In this document: positions 11,561 through 57,237 of the stretch, one piece after another
How positions within the stretch are numbered: the first letter of the stretch is position 1
How the letters are laid out: each line of letters opens with the position of its first letter
From: Glandiceps talaboti
Lineage: Eukaryota; Hemichordata; Enteropneusta; Spengelidae
DNA length: 64,000 bases
Direction: 5' to 3'
Assembly (NCBI RefSeq): GCF_964340395.1
Contig: NC_135550.1
Location: 1,178,001 to 1,242,000, forward strand
The notes under the pieces: generated by a model
What the model was told of the DNA's origin: nothing
Seen by the model: the letters and a program-made list of their open reading frames with translations, nothing else
The model's database searches: none
Program-made: the position numbers and the translations under genes

Positions 11561-12240
11561 GATGTTTCTGGAAGTGTTATTCTGCAGATTTCAATTCAAT
11601 TGGCCCTAGCAACCATGACCACACCCTTAGCAACAACCAAATGGCAGTATATTCTGATTAAATAACATCATCTGATAGGCAAGTGAGTAAACAGTAAAAA
11701 ATGTATGCAAATATCCCAGCAACCATGACCATGCCCATAGCAACAGTCAAACGGTGGTGTATTTTACTAAGATAACAGGGATTTGTAGGAAACAACCAAC
11801 ATTCAAAAAGTGTATGCAAATATACCTAGCAACAAGTCCCCATGCCCATGGCAACAGCCAAATGATGACAGTATTGCAAAGATAACAACAGGGATTAATA
11901 GACAATTGAATAAACATTCAAGAAATGTATGCAAATAAACCTAGCAACAAGACCACGCCCATAGCAACAGCCATATGATCATGTAAATGGCAAAGATAAC
12001 ATCAGGGATTCATAGATAAGTTAACAAACATTCAAAAAATGTATGCAAATATGTCTAGCAACATAACTACGCCCATAGGAACAGCCAAATGATCGTGTAT
12101 ATTGCAAAGATAACAGCTGGGTTGGATAGGCAACTGGGTAGTCATTCAGCAAATAACACATACCTAGCATGGATCAGTATGTGGGTAAACATCTTTTAAA
12201 TCTGTATAGTTGTGCTACAATGCCACTTGCACTATTTTTA
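11540..12240 (+). repeat. 115-bp-monomer array, full-length copy (c)
   Basis: Monomers begin 'tgtatgcaaata' at 11702, 11811, 11926 and 12040 (periods 109, 115, 114). Each contains 'ctagcaac...gaccacgcccatagcaacag', a variable 'catatgatca' box and 'gcaaagataaca'. The array is bounded on the left by 'gaagtgttattctgcaga' and on the right by the 'ggttggataggcaactgg...agttgtgctacaatgcca' end. This is the clearest copy from which to define the family. Confidence 0.85.
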
Positions 12241-12443
12241 ATTCTAATTCTGAATGATTTTACCTGATTAGGGTTATCAAAAGGGTGGTCAGTTTTCTCT
12301 GGTTTACAAGTGCTATGCATACACACAGTCATGCCAGTCTACCTATATTGCATTAAACCTGAATTAAAAATAGTACTACACTGTGAATATCAGATTGGAT
12401 CGGATACCTTAGTTGATAAGTCCCTACCATTATCCCTTGTAAT

Positions 12444-12637
12444 GTTCCTATCTTCCTAGGAAGACAGTCGGAAACTTTGATCTGTGTTTTCACTGACCAG
12501 CCCCTGCTGTGCTTTGCTTACATCCAATCTCCCTACAGTCTTTCTACTGCATAGAGAAATGAAATATAGGGAGATTGGAGGATGATAACAAAGGCACTGA
12601 TCAAAGTTCCTCAGTATTTTCCTAGGAAGATAGGAAC
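12444..12637. repeat. 194-bp imperfect palindrome
   Basis: Arms of 39 nt (12444-12482 and 12599-12637) share 'gttcctatcttcctagg' at the tips and 'aactttgatc' at the inner ends. A second, inner pair, 'ccaatctcccta' with 'tagggagattgg', makes a nested hairpin. This fits a small foldback or MITE. Confidence 0.75.
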
Positions 12638-12723
12638 AAGTAGAAATAATGTTTATTACAGTATGAACCAAATCATATTCCCATCAGAATAGTCACGAGT
12701 GACCTTTTTACTCTAAATTGCAG

Positions 12724-12830
12724 GTACTGCATGCAAAGCAATGAAACAGTATAATATTGACAGTGTGGTGGTTGTGCCAGATGTGGAAGAATATTTGAAA
12801 AACTGCTGAGTGCTGAGGAAGAATAATAAA
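12724..12830 (+). CDS. Candidate last exon with AATAAA, protein not recognised
   Basis: A pyrimidine-rich acceptor ('cctttttactctaaattgcag', ending 12723) is followed by an open frame (phase 1 entry) of 27 codons ending TGA at 12807-12809. The last part reads DSVVVVPDVEEYLKNC. A perfect AATAAA lies at 12825-12830, close to the expected distance. This is the profile of a short terminal exon of a + strand gene just upstream of SETD3. I cannot name the family and cannot link it to upstream exons with confidence. Confidence 0.4.
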
Positions 12831-12839
12831 GTTCTAGCG

Positions 12840-14430
12840 TCGTCCCATAGGAAATATGACATCAAAACTATCAAAAACAATGTCAATAATCCTTTTCATT
12901 CAAGGTAGTAAAATTACCAGGTTCATGAAAAAATGAAGTAAAAACACAATCAGAATATGGTCATCTTGAATCATTAACAAGTGGTGGTACCAGGATGGAT
13001 TATATTGACTCCATCGTCAAGATACGTCAAAAAAGAAAGAAAGAAAAGAAGATGGGACAGGCCTTGCAGAAGCTTCCTGTTATTGAAATGGAATTTCCAT
13101 ACTTGCAAATAATTTTGTTGAGAAACCTCAATTTTTCCACAATTTTACCATGATATTGATAATGCTGTGCAGGAGATGAAAAATCTTGACATCAATATTT
13201 TCATTAGACTAAAAAGTATATAGAAACCTCACTTCTTGCAAGAAAAATGGACAAACTAGGCTTTGCTGTACCTGTTCTGCGGTCTGTCTAGAAGGTAGTG
13301 CGTTTGATCAACATTGGGAAGCTCACTTCAAGGGAAGTCAAGAAGGCGCTGTGTAATCTTTGTTTTTGAAAAAAGTAAATTATAACTAAATTGTTCAGTC
13401 ACTTGTTTGTAAGTCAACTTCAGAAAATAATGTGGTTACGCAGTGTATTATGCATTCTGTGTTTGGAAATGGAAATTTCATAAAACCTTTGTTTTAAACT
13501 ACACAGAAATTTCTTTTCTGGCAAGCATAGCTGAAAAAAGCCACCAGTAGCTTTTGCAGACTCTTTTGAAATAGAAATTCCCATAACTTATAACTGTCAC
13601 TGAAGTTAGTTGTAGGTTACAGGTAATACAACTCTTATGTTGGTTGCTATTGCTGTCGTGGTTCCAAATGTGCACTATTGCACATGCAAAATCTTACCAT
13701 TCAATGGTTTTCTGTCGATTTTTGGCTCCTTAATTTTGACAGAATAAATTATAGTGAAGAATAAAGATAAGCATGCTTTTATGAAAATTCACAATCATTT
13801 GAGACATCTCTAAGAAAACCCTTCAAAATTTCAAAAAATGACATGGCAAAGTGTAAACATTTGCATATATTTGATGTCATTGGCCAACGACATTAAAAAC
13901 TGATCAGTGAGCTGTTTAACTACAAAATGAGCAATTTCAGAGCTTTGCTAATTCTCCCTAGCATGGTTTGCCTAGCAACTTTGAATCCTTTAATATCTAC
14001 TCAAAAGCACATTTATAGATCTCGAGTTCAGGTCAGAAAAATAGAAGTTCAAAGGGTATGTAGTAGTTGTGGCAATGTTTAGGAGCGGAGATTGCCATTA
14101 CTACATGTACTTTTAAGTTTAAAACAAGAAAATCAAACATTTTGGTAAGTTGTCCCACAGATTGCACAAGCAGGACATGCAGTGTGTTTGGAAAGCTGAA
14201 AACACACAGCCCCTGCAGGTCATTTGCCCTTGGATTTTTTTTTATTTTCAAGAGCCCCATGACAGCAAGTCTCTTGAAAAACCTCTTCAAAAAGACTAAA
14301 CCAATTCTGTATTTCAAAAAATTGGCTGTATCTAAATAATCTTTAAGAAGAAAGACAACAAAGGACAGTCAAGCATTTTGAATAAACACCAGGCTTTATT
14401 GGTTAGTAGTGATACTGTGTACAGATAATC
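12840..14430. other. No feature recognised
   Basis: AT-rich sequence with no recognisable domain, exon pair or repeat arms. Overlapping open frames at 14033-14339 on both strands have no family resemblance and look like chance. Confidence 0.45.
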
Positions 14431-14439
14431 AACAAGTAC

Positions 14440-15020
14440 TGCACTTAAAATTGAGTTTCCTTCGCTAGTGCTAGTAACATTCATAAACAAAGTCAAGTTG
14501 CAGAAATATTATCACTCAAACAACAGATCAAGTTTTGAAAAATTTGTCCAAAAAATGCCGGACTATCCACCAATTTAGGTGTATTCTCAATAAAGAAAGG
14601 TCTGCACAACATAACTGTCTTTTTAGCCTATTTGCCCCCCCCCCCCCCCCCCCCCCCTCCTACCTTTCTGAAAATGCAACTTCTTCATAGAAAACATTAG
14701 TGTTGGACCAAACCATGATGGTGAAAAAGTTAAATGTTTCAAGCGAACATCACACAATTCAGTTGTCAATAAACATTGTCAAATTCTAGAAACATCATCA
14801 CTCATACAACAGGTCAATTTTTTCAAATTTGTCCAAAAAAAGCTGGACTATCCACTAATTTTGGTGTAGGAAATTTCTGTTCCCAATAAAGAAAGGTCAG
14901 CACAACATAACTCTCTATAGCCTATTTGCCCCACATCCCCACCATCATGGTTAAGTCAAACACCATGTTTCCTATCGCAAAGTTGGACATCCACAAATGT
15001 TTCAAACAAACATCACTCAA
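14440..15020 (+). repeat. ~285-bp direct tandem repeat, about two copies
   Basis: 'ttgtccaaaaaatgccggac' at 14545 and its variant at 14829 mark the period of about 285 bp. 'caataaagaaaggtc' and 'gcctatttgcccc' recur in both units. A third partial unit begins near 14995. The first unit ends in a C-run (about 14635-14657), interrupted once by T's. Confidence 0.75.
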
Positions 15021-15029
15021 TTCAGTTGT

Positions 15030-15570
15030 AAACCATGGGTATGTACATGTTTTCTCAGCAACTATCTTCTAAATAGGCAAAATTTTTATATCTTGTGCAC
15101 TTTTTTTTGCAAAAAGTGGCAAATATTATTTTTAATGGGAAGTAGCCACAGTAAAAATAAATGTAAAAGTCCAAGGCTATAAAACTACTACTCTTGACCA
15201 AAAAGTTTGTAGGTGAAAAAAAATTGGCAGTATTTGCAAGTTTTTTGAAAGTCTACTTAACATGTATTTTCGGCAAAATTTACTTATTTTTCTGTGTTGA
15301 GAAATGTTAGCTTGACAAATATGCAGGATAATGTCCAAGTTATTAAAGTTTCCAACTTAGTTAAAATTGGTCAAGATGTAGCAAATATCTTTGAATGTGA
15401 GAGGATTTGTGAACTTTAGAATATAACCTTTTATTTTTAGAAGGTGATATTAAATAATATGTAAAAGAATCAGGGTTCACTAAACAGCTACAGCCTAGGA
15501 AAATCTTCCAGAGATCGGAGCAGAGTTGGAAGGTAGCTACAGGGCACACGTTGCCATACCATCATGCCAT
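15030..15570. other. No feature recognised
   Basis: Plain sequence. SETD3 exons encoding the first 60-70 residues were looked for here and not found. Confidence 0.4.
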
Positions 15571-15579
15571 ATCAATATA

Positions 15580-15680
15580 TGGTAAAGATAACAACAAGGC
15601 TGGATAGGCAACCAGATAAACATAAACAAAAAACTACAGTTGTGCTACAATGCCATTGGCTCTGTTTTTACATGGGAACA
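15580..15680 (+). repeat. Fragment of the 115-bp-monomer repeat (copy d)
   Basis: Contains 'gataacaacaaggctggataggcaacc' followed closely by 'cagttgtgctacaatgccattggc'. The middle of the usual 3' end is deleted. Confidence 0.7.
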
Positions 15681-15935
15681 TTTACCACTAGATCAACTGA
15701 CAGAAAATTTTGTGCTAATTATCTTCCATATATGACTACATGTATGTAGATCTTGCCCTGAAACTAACCAGTTCTAGCCAAAATATTGTGTACCAAATTT
15801 CATTTGAATTGAGGGAGCTGTTTTTGAGAAAATCATGACAAACAGACAGACAACATAAACCCCAAAACCACCACTTATGAAACCGTCAATGCAAAGCAAA
15901 AATGGATTATTTTCAAATTGCTTGTTTTCTTGAAG

Positions 15936-52565
<36,630 letters not shown>

Positions 52566-53439
52566 GTAAGCTGAATTAAAACATTGTTTTTTCAAAGTTT
52601 TCGACCATTTTCAAGTATACTAAAAAGGTTGCAGTCTGTCTGTCATCATAATAAACTGAAAACTTTGAGGATATTATAAAAACAAAGGTCAAAGAATCAG
52701 GATTCCTTACTATTTATATTTAGTCCATGAATGCCATCAAATTGATATGAAACTAGACAGAAGGTATCACAATTATTTGATATAAATTTGATTGGGAAAT
52801 CAATAGCCCATGAAAAAACATCAATGCATTTGCTTGCTCGTGATAAGCAGGATGAGACATTTTCCATGCAAAAATAATAATGTAATTAACGTCAGTAACT
52901 GTTTTGACGATGTCCAATGTCCAACCAGGACTCCACCGCCCAGGGGGGGGGGGGGGGGGACGACGATACCTGCCACGTGATATGGTTTGACCCCTAGAAC
53001 AATAGAGCGTGACCCCGCTGCACTACAACTTAGTACAAGCGAGTATTTCCCATTTTTCAATGAATTTTGAGTGTATATGTAAATAATTTCTCAAGAAAAA
53101 TTCCACATTTGTTGTAAAGCTATAAAGCATCATCCCAAACTGCTTAAATAATATCAAAAACGTCCAGTTGTGAAATTATTTATGTTCGAATGCAGGAGAC
53201 AGGTCAAACTACTTAGTCAGAGCTTTCGACGAACGCTATTTTCCGATGGTTTTTTCACAGAAGAACACCATGTATTCAATGAAAAAAATCAACATTTATA
53301 CATTTTGATTCATGATAATTTACGTTATATCTTGCCACCACTAAGTGCTCCATGAATAATGACTATACGGCAGCGTCAAAGAGTAGTCAAAACTGTCTTA
53401 ATTTCAAGATGGCGACGCACGCCTCGTCATATTCCTATA
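52566..53439. other. No gene supported
   Basis: Intron after SETD3 exon 8. Includes a G-run at about 52935-52949. Confidence 0.5.
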
Positions 53440-54675
53440 AGGGGTGGACCATTTGATATCCGGGGGGGGGGGGGGCTTGGAAGATTTCGGGGAAAAAAAA
53501 GATGCCAAGTGGATTTGCTTGAAAAAAAAATCCGGATATGAGTGGGTGATGGAAAAAAAAAAGATGGACCACTGCTGCTAGAAAAAAAAAATATCTTGAT
53601 TGGGAAATGATGCACAGGTTTGAGTATACTGTTCAACCTGCTCGTACCTCTCCAACCAGGACACTTGTCAAATTATGACGAACAGTTTCAAACACATGTC
53701 AGGGACCAGTCAGTTTCGTTAGCCTGTGGTACATATATATATTTGTTCTTGTCTCTGTTTCTTTCATAAATGGTTTAAATATTACTTCATGTAAGGGTTC
53801 AAACATAACTATACATACAATTATACATATAATACATGTATTACCTAGCTACCACACTAGTTACATGTAATTTTTTGGCTGTTTCACAATCAGTGCTTCA
53901 CTTATCTTGCACTTTGGGGCAAAAGTGAACTTGACTGTTTTGTAACGGTAATCTTCATACTATTACTATTGGATAGTTTATAAAAGAACTTAATTATTGT
54001 CTGCAAGTGTCTGTGAATGGCCTAAACATTGCCTTTAGAAGTAAAAATCCTCCAGGGCTTCTCAGGGGAGACCCCCTAGAACCCCCCCCCCCCCATTCAC
54101 ACACACTCACACAAGAGGTACACATATCCCAGTCTTAAAGCTCTTCCTCTACAGCTTACAGTCAGATGCTATGAAACTTTATTCATGGGGTCAGTGACTT
54201 TTTGTTGGCCCAATGGAAAATAATTAACACTGACACCCCCCATCCCCCCAAGCTGGAGAAACTGACCGGTCTATCTAAATGTCTGAGCTCACCAATCAAG
54301 TTTCCGATTTGTATTTTCAGTGTGTCATCATACCATGGCATAAAAACTGTCAATGATGTTTATTTAATTGAAAATCAAACATGTGTGAAATATGTAGTTT
54401 TCTAAATAATATCTGTGTGTGATAGAACAGCATCTTTTTACTCTCTGTATCACCCTGTGTGAAAACCAAACAGAAAATTGTGGCAACAAATGTAGGTGTT
54501 CAACGTTGACGTAAAAAAAAAATCTGGATATCTCAAAGAAGCAAAGAAAAAAAAAGTTGCCAGCATAGGCGAAGGAGAAAAAAAATAATTCTCAGGCAAG
54601 CAGGTGGGGAAAAAAATAATGACTCTCCACCAATCTTCCAAGCCCCCCCCCCAGGATATCGAATGGTCTACCCCT
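53440..54675. mobile_element. 1.24-kb inverted-repeat element with phased A-tracts
   Basis: The left end 'aggggtggaccatttgatat' and right end 'atatcgaatggtctacccct' are inverted, extending through a G-run (left) or C-run (right) to 'cttggaagatt' / 'aatcttccaag': about 45 bp arms. Inside the left arm are A-tracts at 53493, 53522, 53553 and 53582 (29-31 bp apart); inside the right arm at 54513, 54547, 54578 and 54610 (31-34 bp apart). No transposase. Confidence 0.75.
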
Positions 54676-54764
54676 AATGTAACGTTGTACTAGTAATAGT
54701 ACCATACACTTTCGAACAAACCACTTTGCCAGAAATGCTGTTATAAATACAAAAAAAACACCGT

Positions 54765-54949
54765 AAATCTCACATTTTTATTTTATTTTATATAATACAT
54801 TTTTACGTGTCATTGTCGTATAACTAGGGCCACCCTGGATACATTATGCAGCGATCACATATAATAACTGACGGGAGTACTCCTCACTCTCTCTGCAAGA
54901 AATGCGTCGAAGGCAGAACCAGTTTCATTTCACTGGGAACAGCACGTAT
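54765..54949 (-). ncRNA. Possible 3' exon of an antisense transcript
   Basis: On the minus strand, a good acceptor ('tgtattgtttcag') precedes 54949, and AATAAA lies at 54787-54782. A 20-codon open frame starting IRAVPSEMKLVLP ends at TGA. The partner exon would end at 55493. The coding potential is too small to call a protein. Confidence 0.35.
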
Positions 54950-55492
54950 CTGAAACAATACACATGTAAAAATGTTAAACAACTACATAGTTTACTTGTC
55001 GACACGAATGAAACTTCATTTTTCAGTAAGTACGGCAAGACAGACAACGCAGAAAGAACGTAAACTTATGGGCGTTAGACCGGGTGCGGTACGTTATGCC
55101 AGGCGTAGTGCACTGATCACCTGACCTCGAGCTTGCACACTAGCGTACTAGACGTAGACATCGCTTGCTGGACGTTGAATGTCACAACTATCACAGTCAT
55201 TAATTATCAATGGACATGTAGGTATCCAACAAATGCTGCCTTGAAGTTGATTCTAGAAAATGGAATATCCATGTGCTTTTTTCATTTTGGTAAAAACGCG
55301 ACCGCGACCTACCGGGCCGTACTACAAATACAATGAACTGCAGGCCGGCATGTACACGTACGGTATGGTATACACGGTCACGTCGCTGAATACTTTTCGA
55401 TCTGATTTGGTACCAGTACACATAATAAATTACGATGGCAAAAATAAAGGAAAGACGAATTTAAAACGTATGAAACGTGAAAATGTACGTAC

Positions 55493-55640
55493 CTTGTCAA
55501 TCTGTTGTCAACAGCGAATTTGTATCCGGTAGTACACAGTGCTAGGGGTAGGCAGGAAGTGCACTCGACAGTGTATCAATACTGAATGAGCTTCATTGCG
55601 CTGACGCGATAGCGTGTCACGTGACAGGCATCGTCCCCCC
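55493..55640 (-). ncRNA. Possible 5' exon of an antisense transcript
   Basis: A strong minus-strand donor, CAAG|GTACGT, ends this exon at 55493. The surrounding 55000-55900 is richer in CpG than its neighbours, as at some promoters. No start codon opens a frame through the donor. The upstream limit is a guess. Confidence 0.3.
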
Positions 55641-55972
55641 CCCCTGCCACCGCCAGTCCATTTACACTAAATGACTTGGGGATGCAACAAAATAATCATG
55701 TTTATATGAATGCTGTAGGAGGGAGCACATGAATGTGTGCTGATTGAGGGACTTTGACCAGACCGTGGTTAGGCATGACAGTCACAAACCATTAGCGGTC
55801 CAAGTGCAACAAACCCGCGGGCTTGCCTGGCGAAAACGGGTGTCATAAAAGTTGTTTGCATCTCTAAAGCTGTTTGTAGCGTTACTTATAATAGCCTAAT
55901 AAATTGATAACAACTGATATAAGACGGAGATAAGGTCTGCCTCAATTGCAGTCCATGCAGACGGCCGAATTA

Positions 55973-56114
55973 AGCAATAACCCCCGCCGAAGGCGGGTAT
56001 ACACGAGATTTTGGTACAATTCGCGACATATAGCACGAGCCGAATGGTGAGTGCTATATGGAGTGAATTGTACCAAATTTGAGTGTATACACGCCTTCGG
56101 CGGGAGTTATTGCT
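55973..56114. repeat. 142-nt palindrome (foldback)
   Basis: Arms of about 64 nt, including 'cccgccgaaggcggg', 'tatacac' and 'ttggtacaatt', face their complements. The centre is 'tagcacgagccgaatggtga', with 'atatagcac' / 'gtgctatat' closing the loop. Flanked by 'ttaagcaataa' and 'ttattgctattatatt'. Confidence 0.85.
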
Positions 56115-57222
56115 ATTATATTATATCAAAATGTGTGTCTATTTCTTCTAAATGTGATTCTGTGGTTATTTATATGCCCGAAAAGGCAAATTCGCACGTA
56201 CAGAAAAAGATCGTCGGTAATAGATCGTCGGGAACGAGCATATCATAATTAGTGGATACGTTCATGAAGCCCCCACACACACTGCATGAACACAACCATA
56301 CACTGCATTGCATTGCATTGATAAATTACTTTATTTACATCATATAATGCATAACGAAAACGCATTGAAAACTAGCAACAAAGAAAACGGGGCAAGAGGC
56401 CAAAGAAAGTAACAATTTTGTTTGGATATTTACATAAGACCAATACAATCTTGTACACTGCTAAAAATAGATGTCTCGGCGTTGAATCGGAGAAAGCGCG
56501 AGACAGTAAATCAGAGACGTGACGTTACACAGTCTACTTTAATTTAATGGGTAACAAATTGAACATTGTCCGAACCTGAAAATGTACAGTTTCGAAATAA
56601 TCCTGACGCACCTTGACTGATGGTTAAAAGTTAAATCGGTGTTGCTTGATTCAACGCGTAACAAGAGTAGGACGCTGAGACGGCTCGTTGCATGGGGAGA
56701 ACTTGTACCTTATCAGTGATGTTGAAGCCACTGATCGATCGTTGCTTTCGATCGCAAGGTCATCAGTGGAATTATTTGGACTACTGTAACCCAAACTATT
56801 GTACAGGATACCTGACACACCTTTACTCTGGGGAAGTGTTAACTTATTGGTATAAGAACGAACACATTCAGCTTGTATGTACTATTCATATGCTAGTTTA
56901 GGGGCCCATTTTACCACTGCCAGCCGTGGTAAAATGGGATTTTACCACAGTTATTATCCAATCAGAATGGCGCATAGTAGCATGATATAATATAATAGAG
57001 GTTTTACAGCTGTTTACTTGTGTTATGTAAGAGCCCATCATCACATGTGTAAATATTGGTACTCTTTGATAACAAGTCCACTTGCTTGGCTAACGGCTTG
57101 TCCCAGTAATGGTTAGAAACCACAGTCTGGTCATCCAGATTACCTGAATGGAGAACTATTACAATGGTTTCCATACATCCATATGTCCCCCAGTCTGTTC
57201 GACTGTAATACACCAGTTCTCC
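56115..57222. other. No gene; short hairpin at 56905-56938
   Basis: A perfect 13-nt-arm hairpin (cccattttaccac / gtggtaaaatggg, 8-nt loop) lies at 56905-56938, followed by a third half 'attttaccac', which allows an alternative fold. No exon recognised. Confidence 0.6.
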
Positions 57223-57237
57223 ATGCAAAAAAGTGTT
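57223..57237. repeat. Left target-site duplication of the LINE
   Basis: atgcaaaaaagtgtt, identical to 59643-59657. Confidence 0.92.

Noticed and set aside
11540-12240. Possible CRISPR-like array
   Set aside because: Monomers are 109-115 bp without short constant repeats and unique spacers, and the DNA is eukaryotic.
15902-15935. ATG at 15902 as the SETD3 start
   Set aside because: The peptide before DVGK has no similarity to SETD3, and a pyrimidine-rich acceptor ends at 15935, so an internal exon fits better.
53427-53636. Ser/Phe-rich minus-strand frame (and 54450-54641)
   Set aside because: Created by the phased A-tracts of the inverted-repeat element.
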